Shown one piece after another: positions 1 through 7,092 of a DNA stretch of 19,830 nucleotides. A model generated the notes under the pieces. That model saw only the letters and a list, made by a program, of their open reading frames with translations. It was not told where the DNA came from and did not search any database. Made by a program: the position numbers and the translations under genes. The stretch comes from Methanoculleus sp. UBA374 (GTDB taxonomy: Archaea > Halobacteriota > Methanomicrobia > Methanomicrobiales > Methanoculleaceae): contig DAYL01000013.1 of NCBI GenBank assembly GCA_002508705.1, forward strand, positions 133,518 through 153,347. The letters run 5' to 3'. The number at the start of each line of letters is the position of its first letter. The first letter of the stretch is position 1.

Positions 1-79
1 CGACGCGCTCGCTTCGAAGGGGAGCGAGTTCTTGGGGAGTTTTCCCGGAACAATTCCCTTCACAGCCGTTTTTTGTCCG

Positions 80-98
80 GGCGGCCGCCGCGGCCGCC
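80..98. repeat. GC-only inverted repeat upstream of adkA
   Basis: Perfect 8-bp arms GGCGGCCG (80-87) and CGGCCGCC (91-98) enclose a 3-base loop. A run of six T lies just before it (69-74), but no clear T run follows on the plus strand. It could be part of a terminator for the gene left of the window, probably secY by known archaeal gene order, but that gene is not visible here. The rest of 1-140 shows no gene I can support. Confidence 0.4.
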
Positions 99-141
99 GG
101 GTTTGGATGATTCCGAAAGGCATTATTCTTCAAGGCACGGA

Positions 142-171
142 TTTATTTTACTGCGAATGATACCCTACTGG
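142..171 (+). promoter_or_regulatory. Possible adkA promoter
   Basis: TTTATTTT at 142-149 resembles an archaeal TATA box. A start of transcription about 25 bases downstream would fall near 170, just before the ribosome binding site GGAGTGA (171-177). This would give a very short leader. The BRE is not convincing, so read-through from upstream is also possible. Confidence 0.35.
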
Positions 172-182
172 GAGTGAGAAAG

Positions 183-758
183 TTGGGAAAGAAAGTTGTC
201 GTTACGGGGGTTCCCGGTGTCGGGAAGACCACCGTTATCACCGGTGCGATGGAGAGACTGGCGGTCGAGGGCATCGCTTACGAAGCCGTAAACTTCGGCA
301 CGTTCATGTTTGACGTGGCGAGAAAGGAGAACCTGGTCTCGAATCGCGATGAGATGCGCAAACTCGGAAAAGACGTGCAGAAGCGTCTCCAGCAGGCGGC
401 AGCCTCGGAGATCGCTGCTATGAGTATTAACGCGAACGTCATCGTCGATACCCACAGCAGCGTCAAGACCCCGACGGGTTTCCTTGCGGGGCTGCCCGAG
501 TGGGTGCTCCGTGAACTGATGCCAGACATCGTCGTGCTGGTTGAGACCGACCCGGACCAGATCCTGATGCGTCGGCTTGGTGACGACTCGAGAGTCCGTG
601 ACATGGAAGGCTCCCGGGCGATTGCCGAGCACCAGGAGTTCAATCGCGCCGTCAGCGCGGCGTATGCGATGTATACCGGCTGCACTATCAAGATTGTCAG
701 GAACGAGAACTTCCTGCTCGAGAAAGGCGTCGACGACCTGGTAAGTGTGCTGAGGTAA
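183..758 (+). CDS. adkA: Archaeal adenylate kinase AdkA
   Basis: Converts AMP and ATP to two ADP in the cytosol. The archaeal AdkA family is distinct from bacterial Adk and usually about 190 residues; this product is 191. The N-terminal P-loop GVPGVGKTT is intact, followed by a conserved VDTHSSVKTP segment and the RRLGD...R arginine-rich region that closes over the phosphates. I chose the TTG start at 183 because GGAGTGA at 171-177 sits 5 bases before it and the protein then begins MGKKVVVTG, as in relatives; a GTG at 174 in the same frame would add three residues but has no good ribosome binding site. It is first of three tightly packed genes (adkA, DUF106, cmk), an order known downstream of secY in euryarchaea. 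Confidence 0.93.
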   Translation: MGKKVVVTGVPGVGKTTVITGAMERLAVEGIAYEAVNFGTFMFDVARKENLVSNRDEMRKLGKDVQKRLQQAAASEIAAMSINANVIVDTHSSVKTPTGFLAGLPEWVLRELMPDIVVLVETDPDQILMRRLGDDSRVRDMEGSRAIAEHQEFNRAVSAAYAMYTGCTIKIVRNENFLLEKGVDDLVSVLR

Positions 759-764
759 CCTGAT

Positions 765-1382
765 ATGGACCTGAAGAAGCACGGCCCGACAATCGCTCTC
801 GTGTTTACCATGCTCGTGATGCTCTCGTACAGCATCGAGTGGTTCCGGGTGGCGGTCGGTTCAGCGATGAATGTGCTGTTCGGGCCGTTCATCGACGTAT
901 TCGGTGTGCCGTTTTTCGTCATGATTCTGGTTCTTTCCAGCATTACCGGTCTCTATTCATCGCTCGTCCAGAAATATACCATTGATTACGAGAAGATGCA
1001 GGAGACGCAGGAGAGGGCGCGGGCATTCCAGAGAGAGTTCCGGGAGGCCCAGCTCTCCGGAGATGAAAAGAAGATCAAAAAACTCCAGGGAAAGCAAGAG
1101 CGGATGATGCAGGACCAGCTCGATATCTCCCGACAGCAGTTTACTCCGATGGCAATCATCCTCCTGCTGACGGTGCCGATCTTCTTCTGGCTCCTCTTCC
1201 GGCTCCCGCCGCTCGGTGCGCCGGCCACCATCACGAACGGCATCGTGCTGCCCTTCATCGGGACCGTCGGTCTCTCGGACTTTGCATTCTGGATTGTCCC
1301 GGCCTGGATTCTCTGGTACATGATCTGTTCGCTTGCTATCAGCCAGGTGATCAGGAAGTCGCTCAATATCGGAGGGCTCTGA
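765..1382 (+). CDS. EMC3/TMCO1-type (DUF106) membrane insertase
   Basis: A 205-residue integral membrane protein of the archaeal DUF106 family, relatives of YidC, Get1 and EMC3 (the Methanocaldococcus Mj0480 protein is the structurally known case). The predicted role is insertion of membrane proteins beside the Sec translocon. Visible layout: a hydrophobic helix near residues 8-25, another near 38-60, a charged coiled coil at about 70-122 rich in Glu, Lys, Arg and Gln, then helices near 128-147 and 172-196. This long cytosolic coiled coil between membrane segments is the family hallmark. The ATG follows adkA by 6 bases with GAGGTAACC upstream, and its TGA overlaps the cmk ATG by one base, so the three genes are probably one transcript. 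Confidence 0.9.
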   Translation: MDLKKHGPTIALVFTMLVMLSYSIEWFRVAVGSAMNVLFGPFIDVFGVPFFVMILVLSSITGLYSSLVQKYTIDYEKMQETQERARAFQREFREAQLSGDEKKIKKLQGKQERMMQDQLDISRQQFTPMAIILLLTVPIFFWLLFRLPPLGAPATITNGIVLPFIGTVGLSDFAFWIVPAWILWYMICSLAISQVIRKSLNIGGL

Positions 1383-1924
1383 TGCGGATAACCATCAGCG
1401 GGCCGCCGGGCAGCGGTACGACATCGCTTGCCCGGTATCTTGCCGCAAAGTACAGGCTTGACCTCATCTCCGCGGGAGAGGTCTTCCGCCAGCTTGCGAG
1501 GGAGCACAGCATGGACCTCGCTGAGTTCGGCAGGTTTGCAGAGAACGACCCTTCGGTCGATCGGATGATCGATACCCGGCAAAAAGAGATTGGTGAGAGT
1601 GCCGGGAACATCATCATCGAGGGCAGGCTCTCGGGCCGGATGGTCGAGAACGCCGATCTCCGGATCTGGCTCACTGCGTCGCTTCCCTGCCGGGCAAAGC
1701 GGATCGCGGGTCGCGACGGGATGGACGAAGAGGGGGCCCGGGCCTACACGGAGAACCGGCAGCGGTCGGAGTCCACCCGTTACCTGAACTATTACGGTAT
1801 TGAGATCGACGATCTCTCCCCCTACGACATCGTCCTTTCGTCCGAGACCTTCGGCGTGGAGGCACTCGGTGCAATCGTCGACACCGCAATCGCATGCCTT
1901 ACGCGACAGGCGGCCGCTCATTAG
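1382..1924 (+). CDS. cmk: Archaeal cytidylate kinase
   Basis: Phosphorylates CMP/dCMP with ATP. The 180-residue length matches the short archaeal Cmk family. The P-loop reads GPPGSGTTS, with Thr in place of the usual Lys; archaeal Cmk proteins commonly have this GTGTT-like form, so I do not read it as a defect. SAGEVFR and IIEGRLSG match the nucleoside-binding segments, and RIAGRDG plus the following Arg-rich stretch looks like the lid. It overlaps the preceding gene as TGATG. Its stop overlaps the atpD stop on the other strand, and the rpl34e/rpl14e/truB genes that often follow in other euryarchaea are absent here. Confidence 0.93.
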   Translation: MRITISGPPGSGTTSLARYLAAKYRLDLISAGEVFRQLAREHSMDLAEFGRFAENDPSVDRMIDTRQKEIGESAGNIIIEGRLSGRMVENADLRIWLTASLPCRAKRIAGRDGMDEEGARAYTENRQRSESTRYLNYYGIEIDDLSPYDIVLSSETFGVEALGAIVDTAIACLTRQAAAH

Positions 1925-2565
1925 CGGATCTCTCTTTTTGCTTTTATTTTTTTGATGCGCCGGAGCCGCGTCCATTCCTGTCGTTCCATCTCGTCGCGCT
2001 GATACTCGATAAACCGGTACATCTCCGTAAGTTCCGGGATAACCTTGAACTCCAGAGCATTCACCCTTCGGCGGGTTCGTTCGATATCGTCGAGCAGTCT
2101 CCTGACCCCGCCTTCGAGTTCGGCGCTTGCAATGATTGCTTCAAGGAGGTCTTCGTAAGCGTCGGCAGCGTCGTCGATGACCGGCGAGGTCCCGAGGATG
2201 CCGTAGCCCCGCTGGTCGAGCGTCTTCTTTACCATCACCGGCTCGAGGTCCGGGAGCCGCACCCCGAAGACGTTTTTGTGCCCGGTTGTGTAGGTCGGGA
2301 TGGTCTCGACCGAGAGCGCTGCGAGGAGCACGCCCGTTCCCCCCTCCATCATGGCGGCGATTGCCGCCATCTCCCGCGCCCCGGCGTAACGTTCCTCAAG
2401 TTTTTCGCGTTGCAGGGCAGCCCGATCGACGAGTTTGACGAGCTCCAGCATCATGCCGTCCAGTTTCATGGATAGGAGCCGGTGTATTCGCTTCGCAAGC
2501 GTCATCCGCCGCCTGACAATCAGGAGACCGGACCGGGTGGGTTTGATGTCGTCAGCCGTCGTCAT
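1921..2565 (-). CDS. atpD: A-type ATP synthase subunit D
   Basis: Central rotor stalk subunit of the A1AO ATP synthase, linking the A3B3 head to the membrane ring. The 214-residue length is as expected. The N-terminus (IKPTRSGLLIVRRRMTLAKR) and the ATSP-like GTSPVIDDAADAYEDLLEAI segment near residue 135 are typical, and the two ends are long heptad-rich helices that form the stalk coiled coil. The end is strongly basic (KKIKAKREIR). I chose the ATG at 2565 over more upstream codons because the protein then begins MTTADDIKPTR, close to the family start; no strong ribosome binding site is seen. It follows atpC by 10 bases. Confidence 0.92.
   Translation of the reverse strand: MTTADDIKPTRSGLLIVRRRMTLAKRIHRLLSMKLDGMMLELVKLVDRAALQREKLEERYAGAREMAAIAAMMEGGTGVLLAALSVETIPTYTTGHKNVFGVRLPDLEPVMVKKTLDQRGYGILGTSPVIDDAADAYEDLLEAIIASAELEGGVRRLLDDIERTRRRVNALEFKVIPELTEMYRFIEYQRDEMERQEWTRLRRIKKIKAKREIR
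1935..1953 (+). terminator. Oligo-T terminator of the adkA-cmk transcript
   Basis: Three T runs (1935-1939, 1942-1945, 1947-1953) follow the cmk stop by about 10 bases. Archaeal RNA polymerase stops at such T tracts without needing a hairpin. On the other strand the same bases are Lys codons of the atpD C-terminus. Confidence 0.6.
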
Positions 2566-2575
2566 GGTGCATGGC

Positions 2576-3703
2576 CTACAGGACGATGTACTGCCATATC
2601 CGTTCGGACGGCAGTTCAAATGTTTTTCCTCGTGCGATTGCCCGCAGGTTCGCGACCTCGTACCTCTTTCGCTCCAGGTATGCGATTACCGGCAGCACCG
2701 AAAACGGGTGGCGCCGGGATAGAGACTCCATCTGGCGGAGCCGGACGCGGGTGACCGCCATCTCGATTTCATGGACCGGCCGCCGCCGTTGGTGCCACCG
2801 CTCCCAGACCAGTTCCGCAGCGTCGACGCTTGCGAAGTCCGGGTCCTGCCGGAGTCCGCGCACCGCCTCTGCAAGGACCGGGGCAATATCGGTCGTGAGG
2901 AAGATGTTGACGAACTCTCCCTCCGTCTCGGTACCGTAGAGCCGCCGGAAGAAGGCGATGGGTATACGACCGCCCGGGATCATGGTCCGGTCGATGACCG
3001 TCATATCGCATGCCTCTTTTGCACAGTGGAGCCGGAGGAGGTTCTTCATATTGGTACTGTCGATCTCGAACCGGAGATAGGCGATCAACTCCTGACACCC
3101 GCTGCACCCGGACGAACCGAGGTTGAGCAGTCCTGCGTAGTACTGCCGATAGAGTTCGTTCTCGATCCGGGCAAAGACGCCTTTTTCTCCGCAGATCCGG
3201 TAGTATTCTGCAAGGACCGGGTAGAGCCGCCAGTCCCGGAGGCCTTCGAGGACGTCGCTACAGGTCGTGAAGGTGAGGAGGCGGTCGAGGAGCGCGCTGT
3301 CGACCTCTCCCGCCGGGATAAGGAGGTCGCGGACCTGCTGTCGGGGTACCTCGTGCACCGTGCCGCGCAGGACCGCCATGACGTTTGCAATGTCCCATCG
3401 GGTGAGGTATTCCCCGGTCAGGGTTTGCAGGTCTCCCGGGGCGATCTGCATGGCATGCCGGAACGACCGCGCCAGACTCCTGTTTACCGCCTCTTCAATG
3501 AGCTGGGCCCCGGCGTAGTCGTGCGCCAGGTCCACGACCTCCTGTCGGTACTCCTCCCGCCGCCCGAGGTGAGCAATGACTTCCGGGATGCTCATTTGCA
3601 TGATCCGCGGATACTCTTCACGGAAGATGAGGTTCGTCCTGCGGACCCGGAACCGGGTACAGGCATAGATGCACGATGGGGAGGATACCCCGGTCGGGGT
3701 CAT
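2576..3703 (-). CDS. atpC: A-type ATP synthase subunit C
   Basis: Subunit C is the socket on top of the membrane ring that receives the central stalk (equivalent to subunit d of V-ATPases). The 375-residue product shows family segments: YACTRFRVRRTNL near the start, YPRIMQMSIPEVIAHL, and EIDSTNMKNLLRL in the second half. I place the start at the ATG at 3703 because GGAGGTG at 3706-3712 lies at proper distance; the frame is open farther upstream, but that part does not look coding. A Cys cluster (GCSGC) lies near residue 245. The usual neighbours E, F, A and B are absent; only atpD follows, so the rest of the enzyme must be encoded elsewhere. Confidence 0.9.
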   Translation of the reverse strand: MTPTGVSSPSCIYACTRFRVRRTNLIFREEYPRIMQMSIPEVIAHLGRREEYRQEVVDLAHDYAGAQLIEEAVNRSLARSFRHAMQIAPGDLQTLTGEYLTRWDIANVMAVLRGTVHEVPRQQVRDLLIPAGEVDSALLDRLLTFTTCSDVLEGLRDWRLYPVLAEYYRICGEKGVFARIENELYRQYYAGLLNLGSSGCSGCQELIAYLRFEIDSTNMKNLLRLHCAKEACDMTVIDRTMIPGGRIPIAFFRRLYGTETEGEFVNIFLTTDIAPVLAEAVRGLRQDPDFASVDAAELVWERWHQRRRPVHEIEMAVTRVRLRQMESLSRRHPFSVLPVIAYLERKRYEVANLRAIARGKTFELPSERIWQYIVL

Positions 3704-3861
3704 GTTGCACCTCCATGTTCGTACTCTCTCATAAAGGCACACCTGGCGACGGGGGTGAGGCCCGGAGAGTTTCACGGTGGTGGTTGACGGTCGGCGCGAT
3801 GTTCGTTGCGGCGCTCCTGCTCTTTGCAGCGATGACCGGTTCCGGACCGGTTTCGCGCCCG

Positions 3862-3876
3862 CCAAATATATATACA
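3862..3876. promoter_or_regulatory. TATA-rich promoter between atpC and the ECF operon
   Basis: The 356 bases from 3704 to 4059 hold no gene I can support. The only strong signal is an AAATATATATAC element at about 3864-3875. Read on the plus strand it is preceded by CGCCCGCC, a passable BRE; transcription would start near 3895 and leave a leader of about 165 bases before the ECF S gene. Read on the minus strand it could serve atpC with a leader of about 135 bases. The direction cannot be decided by eye; it may act both ways. Confidence 0.45.
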
Positions 3877-4059
3877 TTAATGTTCTATTATGTGCAGTGG
3901 TGTGTACTATGTTGCAGGTCCCTTCCGTCTTGCCCCTCCTCACTGAGAATATCCCTGGGGGGTCCTTTCGGCCGTTGCCCCGGTCTCGCTGGCGCGAGCA
4001 TTGATTTCCCGAATTCAAACAGGATCGCTCGTTGAACACCATTTCCAGAAACTGATACC

Positions 4060-4626
4060 ATGAAATCGAGAGATATCGCAATTGTCGGCATACTCCTTGC
4101 CGTAGGGGCCATCATCAGGTACATGTCGCTCCTGATCCCCGGCCCCATCGTATCGAACCTCGTGATCGCCTTCTATAGCCTTGCCATCATCCTCATCGTG
4201 CCCACGTTCCGCGAGGCCCTCGGGATCGGCGTTGTGGCGGGCATCATATGCGCTCTCATCAGCCACTCGTTCTTCCCGCCTGCAAACCTCGTCAGCGAGC
4301 CCATCGGGGCGGTCGTCTGTCTCGGTGCCTACCTGGTGCTCAAGGAGCGCTTTGCTCTTGCCCCGGCCGTGACGACGCTTCTGGCCACATTTGCGAGCGG
4401 GTTTTCCTTCATCATCATCGCGCTCCTCGCCGTGGCCCCGACGATCCTTGGAACCTACGGAACCTTCGAGGCGTTCCTCGTGGTCACCGTGCCGATCGTC
4501 CTCATCACGGCGGCGGTCAATGCCGTCGTCGGGCAGGCGCTTGTGGTGCCGGCGTCGCGGGCTCTGATGCGTGGTGCGCGGCACGCGGCTCCGGCACAGG
4601 GTGCGAGGAAAGTCGATGAGTCCTGA
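4060..4626 (+). CDS. ECF transporter S component (substrate-binding membrane protein)
   Basis: A 188-residue, very hydrophobic protein with about five or six membrane helices and a short basic tail. The opening MKSRDIAIVGILLAVGAIIR and the LIVPTFREALGIGVVAGI segment resemble small S components of energy-coupling factor importers, with some likeness to the TrpP/ThiW-type group. The neighbours settle the role: the fused ECF ATPase overlaps its end by 11 bases and EcfT follows. The substrate (vitamin, amino acid or metal) cannot be read from the sequence, so I give no symbol. The ATG at 4060 has no clear ribosome binding site, but the first residues fit the family start. Confidence 0.78.
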   Translation: MKSRDIAIVGILLAVGAIIRYMSLLIPGPIVSNLVIAFYSLAIILIVPTFREALGIGVVAGIICALISHSFFPPANLVSEPIGAVVCLGAYLVLKERFALAPAVTTLLATFASGFSFIIIALLAVAPTILGTYGTFEAFLVVTVPIVLITAAVNAVVGQALVVPASRALMRGARHAAPAQGARKVDES

Positions 4627-6148
4627 GGCGGGCGAGGGGGGAGCCGTCCTCTCTCTTCGAGACGTCTCCTACACGTATCCCGGCTCCGACTCACCGGCTC
4701 TCGACGGGATCAGCCTCGATCTCCGGAAGGGCGAGATCGTCTTCGTTACCGGCCCTACCGGGGCCGGGAAGACGACTCTCTGCCTTGCCGCGTCCGGCAT
4801 CCTCCACCACGAGTACGGCGGCACGCTTGAGGGCGCGATCACAGTTGCCGGGAAGAACGTCCGGGACTACCGGGGCATGGCAGAGATCGGGAGGCGCGTC
4901 GGCGTGGTTTTCGACGATGCCGACGCCCAGCTCATCTTCACCACCGTTGAGGAAGAGGTGGCATCGGGGCTTGAGAACCTCGGGATCGCAAAAATTGAGA
5001 TGCAGCGGAGGCTCCGCGACGTGATGGAGGCGACCGGGATCGCCGACCTTGCGGATAGGGCCCCCCACACCCTCTCCGGTGGGCAGAAGCAGCGGGTCGC
5101 CATCGCCGCAACCCTCGCCCTGGGAACGGAGATCCTGATCCTCGACGAACCGACCGCCGAGCTGGACGCGGAGGCGACCCGGGCGGTCTCCGCCCTCCTC
5201 CGGCGGCTATCGGATGAGGGAACGGCCGTGCTCATCGTCGAGCAGAAATTCGCCGCGCTTGCCGCAATCGCGGACCGTACGGTCCTGATCGAAGGCGGGA
5301 AGATTGCACGGGAGGGGCCCTCTGCTGACATGATGCCGGACGGCCTCCCGGAGCCGCCGACGGACGGCGCCCGGCACCCGGCACCGGGAGCGGCCCGCCC
5401 GGCAGGGGCGTCTCCCATCATATCCGTCCGGGGGCTCGTCCACCGTTACGACGGCATTGCGGCCCTCCGCGGAGTCGACCTCGAGATTGCTCCCGCCGAG
5501 ATCGTGGCTGTGGTCGGAGAAAACGGGTCGGGGAAGACGACGCTCATCAAGCACTTCAACGGGCTGCTCCATCCCACCGAGGGCAGCGTCTTCGTCGACG
5601 GGCTCGATGCCGCGGCCATCCCGGTCGCAGAACTCGCGCGCCACGTGGGCCTGGTCTTCCAGAACCCGGACACCATGCTCTTCGCGGAGACCGTGGGGGA
5701 CGAAGTGGCGTTCGGCCTCCGGAACATAGACCCGGAGAGCACGGAGGAGCCGGTCGATGCGGCCCTTCGCGAGGTCGGCCTCCTCCACCGGAAGGCGGCC
5801 TACCCGCGGTCGCTCTCGCGGGGCGAGCGGCAGCGCCTGGCCATCGCCTGTGTCATCGCCATGAGGCCGGAGGTGATCGTGCTCGACGAACCCACGACCG
5901 GCCTGGACGCGCGGGAGGCGGCGCGGGTCATGGAGACCCTTTGCCGCCTTGCGGCGGAAGGCCGCACAATCATCATGGTGACGCATGATATGCGCCTTGG
6001 GGAGGAATACGCCGACCGTATCGTCAGGATGGAGCAGGGGAGCATCGTCGGCGACAGGAGAAAGTATGAGGAGGAACCATGCCTGAAATTATGCAGTACG
6101 TCATCCGGGAGAGCGTCTTTCACCGCCTCCACCCGATCACCAAACTGA
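4616..6148 (+). CDS. Fused double ECF transporter ATPase (EcfA1-EcfA2 type)
   Basis: A 510-residue protein with two ABC ATPase domains joined by a Pro/Ala-rich linker at about 243-266; it powers the ECF importer. Domain 1: Walker A GPTGAGKT (46-53), signature LSGGQ (153-157), Walker B ILILDEPT (173-180). Domain 2: Walker A GENGSGKT (301-308), signature LSRGE (400-404), Walker B VIVLDEPT (420-427), H-loop THD (456-458). Domain 1 has Asp at the usual Q-loop Gln (VVFDDADAQ, about 97-105) and Gln where the H-loop His belongs (VEQK, 208-211), and domain 2 has Arg in its signature. These changes all fall in one of the two composite ATP sites. The ATG at 4616 has GAGG at 4605-4608. The last 23 codons overlap ecfT. 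Confidence 0.9.
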   Translation: MSPEAGEGGAVLSLRDVSYTYPGSDSPALDGISLDLRKGEIVFVTGPTGAGKTTLCLAASGILHHEYGGTLEGAITVAGKNVRDYRGMAEIGRRVGVVFDDADAQLIFTTVEEEVASGLENLGIAKIEMQRRLRDVMEATGIADLADRAPHTLSGGQKQRVAIAATLALGTEILILDEPTAELDAEATRAVSALLRRLSDEGTAVLIVEQKFAALAAIADRTVLIEGGKIAREGPSADMMPDGLPEPPTDGARHPAPGAARPAGASPIISVRGLVHRYDGIAALRGVDLEIAPAEIVAVVGENGSGKTTLIKHFNGLLHPTEGSVFVDGLDAAAIPVAELARHVGLVFQNPDTMLFAETVGDEVAFGLRNIDPESTEEPVDAALREVGLLHRKAAYPRSLSRGERQRLAIACVIAMRPEVIVLDEPTTGLDAREAARVMETLCRLAAEGRTIIMVTHDMRLGEEYADRIVRMEQGSIVGDRRKYEEEPCLKLCSTSSGRASFTASTRSPN

Positions 6149-6864
6149 TCTTTGCGGTCGTCGTCGTGGTCCTCGCGGTGCTGACGAGCGACACTGTGAT
6201 GCTCGCGGTCCTTGTCGGCGTGATCGTGGCCGTAGCGGCGGCAGGAGGGCTCGTTCGCGACCTCCTGCGCCAGGTACCCCTGCTCGTCTCGCTCGCGGCA
6301 AGCCTGTTCGTCCTCACCATCCTCACCGTTCAGAGCGGGGAAACTCTCGGCTATCTGGTCCCGCCGGCTGTTCCGGTCATCGGCGGGGCCTTTCCCGTCA
6401 CGATGGGAGCGATCTCTCTTGCGGCCGCGATGTCGCTCCGATTTTGCAGTATGCTCTTTGTCTTCCAGCTCCTGGTCATCTCGACCCAGCCGCGCGACCT
6501 TGTCCACCTTATGGACCGCCTCCGGATGCCCGTGGACTACACGCTCATGTTCCTGATTGCCCTCCGGTTCATTCCGAGCCTGCAGCTTGAGGGAAAACGG
6601 ATCCATGAGGCGCAACTTGCCCGTGCCTATAACCCCGGGAAGGGATTTACCGGGAAGATCCGGGGTCTCTTCCCCATCATCATCCCCCTGGTCTCAAATT
6701 CTCTCGGGAAGGCCACGGTCCTCGGGCTGACCATCGATCTCCGGGGATACCGCTCCGGCCGGCGGACGCCCATGCGCGACCTCGCCCCGGGCAGAGCCGA
6801 TATCGCCGGGATCTTCTGTATGGGCCTTATGGTCGCCGGGTATCTGGCCGTCCTGGTCGTATAA
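6079..6864 (+). CDS. ecfT: ECF transporter transmembrane coupling protein EcfT
   Basis: The 261-residue scaffold that couples the ATPases to the S component. It has a block of hydrophobic helices in the first 110 residues, then further helices, then the cytosolic coupling helices. The first Ala-Arg coupling motif is clear in AQLARAYNPGKG (near 183-194). The second, usually Ala-Arg-Gly, reads IDLRGYR (near 220-226), a Leu for Ala change. A hydrophobic helix closes the protein. Start ATG at 6079 follows GAGGAG (6068-6073) at good distance. It is the last gene of the S-A-T operon, and the order and overlaps imply one transcript and one complex. Confidence 0.9.
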   Translation: MPEIMQYVIRESVFHRLHPITKLIFAVVVVVLAVLTSDTVMLAVLVGVIVAVAAAGGLVRDLLRQVPLLVSLAASLFVLTILTVQSGETLGYLVPPAVPVIGGAFPVTMGAISLAAAMSLRFCSMLFVFQLLVISTQPRDLVHLMDRLRMPVDYTLMFLIALRFIPSLQLEGKRIHEAQLARAYNPGKGFTGKIRGLFPIIIPLVSNSLGKATVLGLTIDLRGYRSGRRTPMRDLAPGRADIAGIFCMGLMVAGYLAVLVV

Positions 6865-6890
6865 CCCGGCACCGGTTCCTGCCCCTCTCC

Positions 6891-6970
6891 TCCTTCGCAC
6901 CTTCGATGCTCAAACTCGCCGTGCTCGCACTTCGTAACCTTTCGGTGTTCGAGTTTCCTCCTCTTCGGGG
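6891..6970. repeat. Imperfect tandem repeat after ecfT
   Basis: The segment CTTCGCACCTTCGATGCTCA (from 6893) is repeated imperfectly as CTTCGTAACCTTTCGGTGTT (from 6930), and a shorter CCTCTTCGGGG copy of its head follows near 6959. AAACTCG (6912-6918) and CGAGTTT (6950-6956) are also inverted partners. It lies in the non-coding gap between ecfT and the next gene. It has the look of a dispersed intergenic element, but I cannot check copy number. Confidence 0.45.
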
Positions 6971-7092
6971 AGACTGCACTTTGCGTGAATTTTTCGGTAC
7001 GGGAGATGACGGGAGGAGTTGATACGTCTCTGCCGGTGTCCCGCCGGTTTGACAAAGATTATACCGATGCCCGGATTAACGAAGTAACGGAT

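Noticed and set aside
1..177. All of frame 1 is open from the window edge to a TGA at 175-177, which could be the end of an upstream gene such as secY
   Set aside because: The translation is Arg/Ser/Pro rich with no membrane helix and does not resemble SecY; the stretch contains a GC palindrome and T run as in intergenic DNA.
1382..1420. Lys to Thr change in the Cmk P-loop as a sign of an inactive enzyme
   Set aside because: Archaeal Cmk proteins commonly carry this form, so it is a family trait.
3715..4035. Plus-strand frame with a hydrophobic segment in the gap between atpC and the ECF S gene
   Set aside because: It has no ribosome binding site, runs through the TATA element, and its second half is Pro/Ser/Cys rich and unlike a protein.
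3930..4059. TPP-riboswitch-like words CTGAGAATATCCC and TTGAACACC before the ECF operon
   Set aside because: The other conserved parts of the aptamer and the pairing stems are not found at the proper places.
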